Source: Filobasidium wieringae
Lineage: Eukaryota > Basidiomycota > Tremellomycetes > Filobasidiales > Filobasidiaceae
Reading direction: 5' to 3'
NCBI GenBank assembly: GCA_001600055.1
Contig: BCIV01000016.1
Coordinates: 334,731 to 398,730, forward strand
DNA: 64,000 nt
Positions within the stretch are counted from its first letter, which is position 1, and every line of letters starts with the position of its first letter. A program made the translations under genes and the position numbers. Positions 10,435-21,140 of the stretch are shown here, piece after piece. The notes beneath the pieces are model-generated. The model did not search any database and was not told where the DNA came from. It worked only from the letters and a program-made list of their open reading frames with translations.

Positions 10435-12772
10435 ATGTCTGCAAATCCACGTCAACATATCCGTCGGCGAGCGAGCAGCGTTTCTCAGGCTTTATCGTAG
10501 GTCTTTTTTTCTGCCAGTCCGCACAAGCCCCCGCTCAGCTTCGCATATATGAAATCTAGTGCTATTCCCTTGAACAACGCGCCTCACAACGAAAAGTTCG
10601 TCCATCACGATAATTCACTCGTTGTACTCAGCTGACTTATCTTCTGGCAGAGTACCTTTAAATGCCGCGTCAAGTCCCAATGCCGCCTCAACATTCGAAA
10701 CTGGTGCTAGCGTCTTGATAAACCCGAGTCTGCAGCTCAACGGGTCCGTCGATTCCTTTGCGGCCGCTCAAGAGATTGCCGATAAGGCTGTTGAATCTCA
10801 ACTGCGACAGCGTCGAGCCACTAGCGAAGACCCCAAGACGACTGGCAACACCACACCAGCATTTAGGAAACAACAGCATAAATCGGAGGATGGGCGACGC
10901 TACGAATCTGATGGTCTTTGGCGAGACGTGCGAAGCGGGAAATGGATGTTGATTCCCTGTAAGAATCAGATGGTAGAGCATGCACCATACTACGAGGTTC
11001 ACTGAGGATACTTTTGGCTTCGTTGTGGCTTGATCTATATTAACAGCATCATCGTTCAAACTTCTGGCGCTTCCAGTCCTGTTCTACCTGAACCATCGAT
11101 ACATCCTGACCAATCCGGCGCTACCTATGCCATCTGTCGTCCGCCAGCTATTACCCTTAGATTCTCCCAACTTTTGGAAACCGCTTGTTCTTCTGAGTGG
11201 TTTAGATCGCTCCGATAGCTCGAGCGGGTATCTGTATAAACGTGACGTCCGGGTGAGCCGTTTTTGTCTTCTCGCTTGCCCATCCATCCGCTAATCTTCC
11301 GAAAGAATCCAGGACCTCGCATTCATTGCATATTACATTGTAGTGTTCTCATTGTGAGTGTTTTTCAAGGCAACTTTTGGTAAAAAAAATATGTTTTTCA
11401 TCCCCAAGATATCAATCAGTATCCGGCAGTTTATCACCTTGCAAATTCTTCGTCCCCTTGCCTCGCGCTTAGGAGTAGCCCGAGGTAAAACGGACAGGTT
11501 CACTGAACGTGAGTTTACGATAACCAACAGTCGATAGCCGTTGATTGTATTGCGTTTCAGAGGGATACGCTTTTGTATATTTTGGCTTCTTCGGTATCTT
11601 TGGAATAGTAAGCCGATGGTACCATTCTTGATCTCGATTACGGTCCTGAAATCATGTCTTCAGTTGGTGATGAGGGGGCTTCCAACCTGGTGTAAGCATA
11701 TTGCATCCTATGTGCAAGGTAGTTGTTGCTAGGCGATTCAAGCGAATATCCTCGACTTTTAGGGTATTCGACAAGCGCTTTCTGGACTACATTCCCTGTC
11801 CTTCGAATGCCTGGGACCTTAAAGGCATACTATCTTCTACAAGCAAGCTACTGGTGCCAACAAACCATTATTCTTGCCGCCGGAGTGGAGAAGCCTCGAA
11901 AAGACTTCAAAGAATTGATCGCCCATGTAAGCTTTCTTGCACTCGTAAATGATACGGTAGGACTGAAACCGGTCCATCACCAGCACCTGGTCACATTGTG
12001 GTTGATTGGCTGGAGCTATTTGTTGACTGTAAGTTTAGGGTAAAACGTTTTTCACCAAATGGCTGAACGCTATTTATTTAGTTGACTTACATCGGTGTTG
12101 CCATATTCGTCACAATGGACGTGTCCGATATCTTCCTTGCAGTAAGTTGCGATTGTAAACTCAACATCACATCTGACTCCCCTAGAGTACAGTTGGCCAA
12201 ATGTGTAAACTATGTAAACGAAGATGCGTCAGCGCCGGTTTTTGCCTTTTTTGTTGTTGTCTGGACGTAAGTCTTTCTATAAGAACCCCTCGGGATCAGT
12301 CCTGACCGCCTAAATTTGCAGTTACATGCGACATTACTTGAATATCAAGATATTATACTCTGTGTGGACTGAGTTTGAGCTGATTCCGTTCGTATCACAC
12401 GACATGTAGAGTTTTTTGACGGCCAGTGTACCTAATAGCGACTTTCAATTTTGCTTACAGGAAATGGGCTCGCGTCTCCTTTCGACCTTGGAAGGAAACG
12501 GAGTTGATGGCTGGCTGGATGAAATACCAGATCTTCGCTCCTATTTTATTGTTGCAAGGCTTAAACCTCTTTTGGTGGTTTCTCATCATGAGAATATTGT
12601 TCAGGTAAGGGCATGGATGGACAATCCGGCTCGAGCTTGCATAGGTCTGACTTGCTCGATGAATAGAGCGATCTTTTCTAAGAACCTGGCAGACGAGCGC
12701 TCTGATGGTGAAGAAGAGGAGGAGGAGCTGGATGTCCATGCAGGCTTGAACGGCGCACTCAAAGTAGACTAG
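10435..12772 (+). CDS. LAG1: ceramide synthase (Lag1/Lac1, TLC domain)
   Basis: Catalyses N-acylation of sphingoid bases with acyl-CoA in the endoplasmic reticulum to make (dihydro)ceramide. A 14-exon model keeps frame throughout, with boundaries good to about 1 nt: 10435-10496, 10651-10958, 11047-11252, 11313-11353, 11420-11508, 11561-11607, 11664-11691, 11763-11926, 11984-12028, 12082-12141, 12193-12266, 12323-12387, 12461-12604, 12667-12772; about 480 residues. The Lag1 motif is intact: YYLLQASYWCQQTIIL, then GVEKPRKDFKELIAHH with the catalytic His pair split by an intron (11926/11984), then TLWLIGWSYL, MDVSDIFL and FFVVVWTYMRHYLN. About eight hydrophobic segments are visible. The C-terminus is acidic (DGEEEEEELD), a stretch where yeast Lag1/Lac1 are CK2-phosphorylated. 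The N-terminal 130 residues are hydrophilic and variable. One intron uses the weak donor GTTCGT (12388). Confidence 0.93.
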
Positions 12773-12953
12773 CCGCTATGCCGATCATACGAAGCGCTAG
12801 GGAGAACTTAGCGCCACGCGTCATTGTCGATACTAGCAATAACAAATATAACAAATGAGCCACGTATGACAGCCGTTGTATCATTATCAGGTGCATCAGG
12901 TGTCAGGTGCCAGCTCTGTGAAAGTATCTTTTGGATTTCATTGAAGTATCGTC

Positions 12954-15550
12954 ATGGCTTCTCTTGCCGATGAGTCTCACCGCGGGGGCAAGCCCCAAAC
13001 TAACACAACTATGTAGGTCGTTACGCCGGGCATTCTCCAATTCTGTGATATAACTTATTAAACTCGCCATGCTGGGCGGATACAGGATCCAAGCCTTTGA
13101 GTGGTATGCAGCTGGGGGTGGAAAGCACTGGACACATCTGCAGACCCTGTTGCCCTACTGGTCGGAGATTGGACTGACATCGATGTGGCTGCCTCCACCG
13201 ACCAAAGGTGATTTCGAAAACAAAACTTCCCCGATGATTGCTTATCGTGCTGATTTCGTTTCCAGGGGCTTCCCCTGATGGTACCGGGTAAGCGGAAGGA
13301 CACGTTCGATAGGAGAGCTTTGAGACTAAACTTCTGATCTGTTCCTCTCGTTGCAAGTTATGACATATACGATGCTTATGATCTTGGCGAGTTTAAGCAG
13401 AAAGGCGACTCGACTCGAACGGGCTGGGGAACCAAAACAGAGTACATAGAGCTTATCAGTAAAGGCAAACAACATGGCATCATATCCTATATGTCAGTAC
13501 TAGTGTGGCCGTTTTAGTGGGCCTAGATAAATTGTAACGAAGTTCTAGCTAACTGTATCTCGATCCTTACGCAGAGACGCCGTGTTGAACCATCGTTTAG
13601 GTGCAGATGAGCCTGAGGTATTCAAGGCTGTCGAAGTAAGACTTGCCGTGCTTAGCAGTAACGGGAGCCGTCTTATCGTCTTGCCGACATAGGTTTCAAA
13701 CGAAGATCGCAACAAGTCCATAAGCGAGCCACATGATATAGAGGGTTGGACGAAGTTCGTTCCCGAACTCGATGTATGGATTGGAAGACTTGGCTTATCC
13801 CCGTTGCAACTAGATTCGATTTTCCCGGTCGAGGAGACCAGTATTCCCAATTCAAATGGAACTTCAACCATTTCACTGGAGTGGATTACGATAAGAAAAC
13901 GGAATCTTCAGGAATTTTCAGAATCGAAGGCGATAACAAGTATTGGGCTGAAAACGTTGATAAGGAACGTGGCTCTTATGACTACCTAATGGTATGTAGT
14001 ACACGTGAATTCCACTTTCACGTCAACTCCGGCTGACGCGATAAGATAAACAGGGAGCTGATGGTAAGTTGAATGAGGCTACATTCTCGACTCATCTAAG
14101 CGTGCTTGAAAACTAGTCGACCATGCTCACGGAGACGTCAAAAAGGATCTCCTCAATTGGGGAGAATGGATTTTGAAGGAGACGGGGGCAAGCGGTTTCC
14201 GGTTTGACGCAGTCAAACATATCGATACATCGTTCATCTCCGAATTCGTTCAACACATCCGGGAGACAAGCGGTAATGATGCCATGTTCTGCTTGGGCGA
14301 ATATTGGAAAGACTCCTTCGACTCGGCCAAGTAAGTCATTCCCTATCATCCTCAGGTTCGCTCCTTTCGGTGCTCATGTGCAAATCGTGCTATCAGCGTG
14401 TACTTGGTAAGCTTCTGGGATTGTCACCGCAAGCTCTCCCCTGACGCTCAACAAGACCTTTCATCTTAAAGAACAAAATCAAACACCAATTCTCGCTATT
14501 TGATTGTCCTCTTCATTACAATTTCAAGGAAGCAGGCGAGTCACATGCTAATTTCGATCTCCGGAAAATCTGGGACGGATCTATCGTGCAAAGCAGACCT
14601 ATTGATGCCGTGTGAGTTGGATGCGTGTGACCCAGATTGTGACGTTATTAACCATTGGACGACGAAGCACTCTTGTTGACAATGTGAGTCGCTTCCCTGA
14701 ACCATACGAATACCACAGCTAAGCAGTGAATTGTAGCATGATACTCAAGTCGGACAGGGTGAGTCATGATCTCCATTGTGGTTAGGGCTCGATGATGGGG
14801 CGAAGTGTTGCTGATCAACAGCATTTAATTTTTGTAAAGCCTTGGAGTCTGCCGTACCTGCCTGGTTCAAACCTTTGGCTTATTGTTTGATTCTCCTCCG
14901 AATTGATGGCTACCCGTGCGTTACTTCAAATTCCATATCACTTCAGAGCTGCATCGACCTATTTTCCGTCGACAGATGCGTTTTCTATGGAGACCTTTAT
15001 GGCTGCGCCGGTGACAACCCCCAACCGGCAGTTACCCAGTTGGGCGATCTCATCAGAGCGAGAAAGCTGTACGCTTACGGTGAGATAAGAGACTACTTCG
15101 ACCACCGTGAGTACGTGGAAATCGATGAACCTGCATATCGACTGAGTATGGGCCTTGCAGCCAATTGCGTGGGCTGGTTGCGAACCGGTAGAGACGGATC
15201 AAGCGGTTGTGCCGTGCGTACTAGTGATTTGCTACTTGATCGACGAAATAACTTAACTCTATCTTGTCTGCGAATGTTCCACAGATCGTCATGAGTAATG
15301 GAAGCGAAGGAAATAAGAGGATGGAGGTCGGGAAGGTGACGAAGCCCAATTTTACTCGCAATCCCAAGCAGGCCTTGTGTGCTGATTCAAAATTATAGGA
15401 ACATGCTGGAGAACAGTGGACCGACGTCCTTGGCTGGACACAGGGCGAGGTCACAGTAGGAGAGGATGGTTGGGCCAACTTCCGATGCCCCGGAGAGAGT
15501 GTGTCAGTTTGGGTCAACTCTAAGGCTGAAGGGCGAAACGAATTCCAATG
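12954..15550 (+). CDS. intracellular GH13 alpha-amylase
   Basis: Glycoside hydrolase that cuts internal alpha-1,4 bonds of starch or glycogen. Exon 1 (12954-13012) joins exon 2 at 13086 across an ATG codon to give TTMIQAFEWYAAGGGKHW, the typical N-terminus of the bacterial-type/fungal intracellular subgroup (probably GH13_5). Further blocks are GLTSMWLPPPTKG, GTGYDIYDAYDLGEFKQKG, DAVLNHRLGADEPE and FDFPGRGDQYSQFKWNFNHF. All three catalytic acids are visible: Asp in GFRFDAVKHI (nucleophile), Glu in CLGEYWKDSF (acid/base) and Asp in LVDNHDTQVGQ. CVFYGDLYGC and the C-terminal beta domain (WTDVLGWTQGEVTV) follow. There is no signal peptide, so it should be cytosolic and may act on glycogen or on alpha-glucan priming of the cell wall, as proposed for the Histoplasma homologue. 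At least ten short introns are present. Confidence 0.92.
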
Positions 15551-16090
15551 AAAACTAGCTAGTTGCAGTTTCATTCGTTCTGTGGCTTGTGGAAAGTACA
15601 TTGTCAGATCATACACATACGTACATATGTGGATATATTGAGTGCAGTGACGTGACTACAATCATTATGAGCATGGGTTTGTTCTTAGTTTCTGTAGTTT
15701 GGATACACTTCTGCGTCGACAGCATGAAGCATTGCACCTTCGTGAAAGCAAGCAGGTGTGTGACGTGTACATATGTCGCCCATGTCCAGTCTATTTGCGG
15801 AGCCCGCTAACGGCCGACATTTGGTCACCAAAAAGCGATTTCACCCGAGTTGACGAAAGACGAATATTCGTTTTTGACGACTGATCCAAACTGCGCGCCT
15901 CTCATTCGCCGAGCACTTGCTCGCGCATTGGTTCTTCAGATCGAGATCGTAGGTCGAGGCGATACGGCGAATCCGCGACATATATTCACCAATTGCTACT
16001 TTCAGTTTGAATCTTCCAGCTTCAGGCGAACCGAGGTCACTAAAGACTAGTAAAAATCATTTGAGACAAGATCATCACACAGCCAACATT
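15551..16090. promoter_or_regulatory. intergenic region upstream of SDH2
   Basis: 540 bp holding the amylase 3' flank and the SDH2 promoter. Short open frames here have no coding features. No clear TATA box or repeat was found. Confidence 0.45.
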
Positions 16091-17314
16091 ATGCTAGGAT
16101 CTACTCGCATCGTACAGCCACGCTTGGCCGCCTTTCTTCCTCGACAGAGTCGTGGCATCAGCTCCTCTCCTGTAGCCCGCCTGGCTGCGGTTGTCGACGC
16201 ACCACAAGGGGAAGAGGCGTCGGGCAAGAAGAAGATCATGAAAGACTTCAAGATCTACCGTTGGGTAAGTGCGTGCGATATTGGGCATGCGCGACGACAT
16301 TAATAATCGTTTCCGTCTCCTAGAATCCCGACCAGCCGAGCGAAAAGCCTACTTTACAATCTTACAAGCTAGATCTCTCTCAATGTGGACCTATGGTCTT
16401 GGATGCTTTGGTAAGGAGTGTTTACACCATGAAGAGAGCTTGTCCGATTGACTTTTTCGTAACTTTACAGATCAAAATCAAGAACGATCTCGATCCAACC
16501 CTTACTTTCAGACGATCGTGCAGGGAGGGGATCTGCGGATCGTGCGCTATGAACATCGACGGTGTCAACACTCTTGCTTGTCTGTCTAGAATCGACCGTA
16601 ACGAGGCCAAGAGCTCGAAGGTATACCCTCTACCACACAGTACGTGTGCTCATGCAGTTATCATCACCCCGCACGTCGTGCTCAACCTCTTTAAATTGTT
16701 TGATAGTGTACATCGTTAAAGATCTTGTACCGGATTTGACACACTTTTACAAGCAATACAAGTCAATCGAACCTTACTTGAAGAACGACAACCCTCCAGC
16801 TGAGGGGGAGTACCTACAAAGCCCTGCTGACCGAGCGAAACTCGATGGAATGTATGAGTGCATTCTATGTGCATGTTGTTCTACGTCGTGTCCCTCGGTA
16901 AGCCAACAGCAGGTCCACCTAGCTTCAGTACCAACGCTGATTGTGCACTTGAACTTCACGCAGTATTGGTGGAATCAAGACGAATATCTTGGACCGGCAG
17001 TTTTGATGCAGGCTTATCGATGGATGGCTGACAGTCGGGTACGCTTTATCGTTAGAGCAAGTTGGCTACTCGAGCTATACTGATTTACCATTGGAATAGG
17101 ACTCTTACGGAGATGATAGGAAGAGCAAGCTCGAGAACTCGCTCTCCGTTTACAGATGTCACACCATTTTTGCTTGTACGAGAACGTGTCCCAAAGGACT
17201 CAACCCTGGTGAGCTCGTCCAATTTTACGCTCTTCCAATCCCCTTCATATTGATCAAGTCAATTCAACAGCTCGAGCCATTGCAAACATCAAGGCTGAGA
17301 TGGCAGGAGTCTAA
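16091..17314 (+). CDS. SDH2: succinate dehydrogenase iron-sulfur subunit, mitochondrial
   Basis: Subunit B of respiratory complex II; it relays electrons from FAD through [2Fe-2S], [4Fe-4S] and [3Fe-4S] clusters to ubiquinone. The N-terminus ([20 protein letters not shown]) is an Arg-rich presequence. Cluster motifs after splicing: [21 protein letters not shown] (2Fe-2S), [13 protein letters not shown] (4Fe-4S) and [17 protein letters not shown] (3Fe-4S). The quinone-site segment [20 protein letters not shown] is intact. The protein ends IKAEMAGV at TAA 17312-17314. Six or more introns of 50-70 nt interrupt the gene. The position usually Met-Asn before the second cluster III cysteine (CHTIMNC) is Phe-Ala here, a small departure. 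The His of cluster III that is altered in carboxin-resistant fungi is unchanged. Confidence 0.95.
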
Positions 17315-17830
17315 TCGTCTCCAAATCCCGCTTGAGCCTTTTGTAAAATATGCATTCTGTTTGTAAATCAGGCGCGTCAGTCGTGACCTTGCTATATTCT
17401 CTATATCGCAGCACCCTAGTAGCTCTATTAGATCTATTAGTAGCTCTAGTAGCTAGTAGTATTAGTATCCACGATTGTCACGTGCGACTTGGATCAACGA
17501 ATGACATCATCATACTTCATCGCGCAAAGGACTGATGAGGTCATGGCACACCGATCATCATCAATAATGAAGACCTTGCTTGCTCATTGTTGATCAGTCT
17601 AGTTAGTCTACACGATCTGTACATTCTGCTGGCTGGATACCTACGGACACTCTAGACCGTCCAGTGGCTACCATAGTACAACAGTCATATATTCCCCGTT
17701 AAGCACTGCGGCCAGCAAGTGGACCGTTCGACACATTACCTCCTTGTGAAGACTAAGCAAGTGTTGGCCCGTCACGGCCGGTTGGATTGTTTACTTACTG
17801 TTGTAAAGCTACAGGTAACTTCACTAAACA
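17315..17830. other. intergenic region with a CTAGTAG-type microsatellite
   Basis: 516 bp between SDH2 and the next gene. At about 17416-17467 there is a TAGTAG/CTATTAG low-complexity run mixing TAG and CTA steps, almost a palindromic microsatellite. The rest presumably holds the promoter of the downstream gene. No reading frame is supported. Confidence 0.5.
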
Positions 17831-20512
17831 ATGTCATTGGGATTACCTCCTGCCGGTTCCACTCCTGTAAGTTAACTTCCACACTCTATCATGCAACCCA
17901 TCTCGCTGATTGTTCTTTTTTTCGATACAGTCCGAAGAGTGGGGCCACAAAGTGTTGGCAGCCGTTGATGGTGCCCTAGAGGAGGTTGGGGCTACTGCGT
18001 CCACCGGAGGTTATGTTGAAGCGAAACCAGACTCAGCTCCTCGTATAAATGCTAGTGACTCTTCTGAAGTCGTTGTCGGAAACGGTCCTGAAACAATTCA
18101 CAACGCTCGTCCTTTGGCTCAGGACCTAGACCTGAGTATATCGCACTCACATCTCGATCAGACCACTGCGAGATCTTCAAATGCCCTTAGTGGACGCGAA
18201 CAAGCTGCTTCACAACTATCTGACATCTTGAGTGGGCAAAAGGAGTCATCTTCGCAACCAGGGGTCCGAGACACACCCGAGGTGGTCCCTACGGTCTCGG
18301 TTCCTGTTCTGCTGGTTCCAATCATTCCGATGCCAGCAGTCCTTCCATCGGGAGAGCTCGAATCGGTTGCTACAGCTCCTGCCACATCTGGTAAACAGCA
18401 AAACGCCATGACGATGCACCCAGCAGGGAGTGCAATCCCCAAAAAGCCTCTACCTGATCTTATGCCTGCACGTCACCTTCCGGTCGACACTCCAATGGTA
18501 GAGCATTTGCCTGGTGGCTGGATTGGTAAGCCAAAATTTCGGGTGAAGTAAAGGTGATCAGACGTTCACTATGGCACATCGGGGTCAGCTGATTCAGGCG
18601 ACAGTCTGAAGCCAAGATCCACCGTTATGCAAGACGTCGTCGCAGGCCTTGACTCCGTCGGTCATGTTGCCTACAATGCAATTCCTCAGACCGTGAAGGA
18701 ATCGATTAATCCCAACAGACCTGGTAAGTGACGCGGATTTCGATTCTCTGCCAACGACCTAACTCGAAAGTATAGGCCCAAGCTTCATTGATAGGGCTCA
18801 GACCTATGTTGAGGGCGTTCATATCCCACAGGCCCCACATATCGAGCTTCCGAAGCTGCCCAATGTACAACTACCTTCACTTCCCGAGATCCATCTCCCG
18901 ACCTTCCCGTATCCCAATAAGGACAAGAATGATTCACGACGTGAAGGTAAGAGGACTCTTGGAGGAATCATTGTACCAATGCCCGCGGTCACTTATCTGA
19001 CACACTGAACTAGATGATCTTTCGCACATTCCGGCGGTTACCCAGCGCTATGACAGTCCAGAGGACGTAGAGCACATCAAGCGCATTGCTTCGGAAATTC
19101 TGAGCGGAGCTCGTTCTCCAGCCGAGCAAGCCTACTACGACTCTCGTTCCACATCTTTAGTCCCTATAGAATCGGGCGTTCATCAAGAGCAAGGACACGC
19201 TTTAGCGTATAGCCAACCATCTTCGCCATCTGAGCAGTCTGAAGATCAGTCAGACCTTGCTGTAAATACAGCACCACACGCACAACAGCAGGCTGTAGCT
19301 CTTGGGGATCTACCGCAGGACAGGGAGAGAAGCGTAACCTCGTTCTTCACGTCGAACGTCGCAAACAGCTTACCTAGAACAGACGCAGAATGTATGGTAT
19401 TTTCCACCCACTTAACTTCCCAACTGACCCGATCTATGTGTAGCCGATCTTCTCTCCGCTCCTATCGATGCTTCGGATCAGACACGGACCAAAGCAGCGT
19501 TTGTTGCGGATGGAAACGACAGTGGAACCGGACGCAACCATTCACCTTCTGTGGTCGATCGTCTTCGGGCTGACGCAGAAGCTGGATATGCTATCACAGC
19601 ACAACCTGACTCCCAAAGTATCGATTGGAAATCAGCTCCGGTCTCTAAATCGATCGAAACTTCAACCCCTTTGTTGAACAGGGTCGACCAGTCTACTTCA
19701 GGTCACCTCTTGGCCGATCTTGCTCCACCTTTAGAATTAGTTGTTGAGAATGATCCTATTTTTGAGGGTACCCAACAGGCGCGGATTGGTAACTACACCC
19801 AGCCGGCATCAACTGCGATTCTTGAATCGCAGCTCGACACCTCCAGTCATCAGTTTTCAGGGAACTCTTTGGAAGTTGTGCCGACTAGCACTAGCGATGC
19901 CTCCGTTGCGTCCGCTGACCCATCCCACGCAGTGATTACGACAAACGCCATCAGTGATCCTTCCAACCCGCCTTTGGGAAAGTTGGATCATCCAAGTGCA
20001 GACCGGACAGACTCCAGTGCCTCAATCACAGCAGTTAAACATGGCCATCTCGGCCACGCGCAGAGTCACGGTCCAAATCTCGCAACTGTCCTAGAAAAGT
20101 GTAAGATGTGTAGAATATCGTCAAAGTAGGCAAATCGCGCTAATTATCTACATCTCAGCCGACTACCACGAACAACCGGCCATTGAATCAGCCCTTTCAT
20201 CGCAGAAATCCCCATCCTTCGAGGACTTCTCTACCACGAAGCCGAGACCAGAACCAGCTGCGAAGCCTGTTTTGTCTGGGCGTCAAGCCGAAACGTCTCG
20301 AGACACAAGAGTTCCTACCGTATCTACTATCAGTCAGCCGACACGTACCAACCTCGAAAGCGCGCATACGCGTACTGATAGCGAAGTGTCAACTAGCAGT
20401 AAGAAGAAGGGATTTCTTTCAAAGGTAAGCGGAAATTTTCAACAGCTCTATGTGCAACTTTCCTGACAGACTTTGATGGCAGTTGAAAGATAAACTGCAC
20501 CATGACAAGTAA
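17831..20512 (+). CDS. large intrinsically disordered protein of unknown function
   Basis: I do not recognise this protein. The start at 17831 gives MSLGLPPAGSTP, joined to an exon beginning SEEWGHKVLAAVDGALEEVG. Several long exons in consistent frames follow (to about 18530, 18580-18722, about 18778-18947, 19015-19393, 19443-20101, 20159-20424, then 20482-20512). Composition is Ser/Pro/Thr/Ala/Gln-rich with no predicted globular core, signal peptide or membrane segment. At about 18810-18910 the protein carries a repeat of the form (x-hydrophobic-x-LP-x-hydrophobic-P): HIPQAP, HIELPKLP, NVQLPSLP, EIHLPTFP. The C-terminus SSKKKGFLSKLKDKLHHDK is basic and would make a short amphipathic helix, possibly membrane- or nucleic acid-binding. 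The amphipathic end and LPxxP repeats suggest a scaffold; that is speculation. Exon ends are approximate. Confidence 0.7.
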
Positions 20513-21140
20513 ACAAGCAGGCCGAAGGGGGATCCTTCCGGAGTTGCCTGTATGTAGTTTTTGGCAATACAATGTATCTGGTTTCTCAATTATTCAAGTT
20601 ATGCTGTATATCTTATGTTACATATCCAGGCCATTGGCTTACTGCTTGAATTGCTTGCCGCGTTGTCTTGTCTATTGTACCTATTGTATCGGTTGCCCAT
20701 TGCCAGCGTTGCCCGATTGTCGCGTAGTTCATCATTCAGTGTAGAGGCGGAAATATGCCGTAAACGATCGGCATGGAATGGCTGCGCGCAACGTTGATAG
20801 CCTGGATAGATCGTCAAACAACATTCTCGAACTGTAAACGACGCAATGCCTGCCAGCCATCTCGTGTCAAGCGGTATATATCGTGTGAGGATATGTATCC
20901 TATAATTCCCAGTTCAGCAAGACGACCCCTGTTATCCAACACTTCTTTCTGCATAATATCTGTTTCCCACACACCTGCAAGGATAATTTCTCGGAGAGCA
21001 GTGCTCTAATCCCTGAATCTACTAAAAGTTGCAGAGGTCCTATAATCTAAAAAAAGTGAGCAATAGACAACTTTGGCGAATGCTTTCGTTTTGCTCAGTC
21101 TGTCATCTATAGGCCTGGCGCTTGAAATTACGCTCACGAT
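20513..21140. promoter_or_regulatory. intergenic region upstream of the secreted Ser/Thr-rich gene
   Basis: 628 bp without supported coding sequence. It contains the 3' flank of the disordered-protein gene and the promoter of the next gene; short frames at 20502-20817 lack any coding signature. Confidence 0.45.

Noticed and set aside
18158..18442. Minus-strand frame inside the disordered-protein gene
   Set aside because: Low-complexity DNA leaves several frames open; the plus-strand frames connect through good splice sites.
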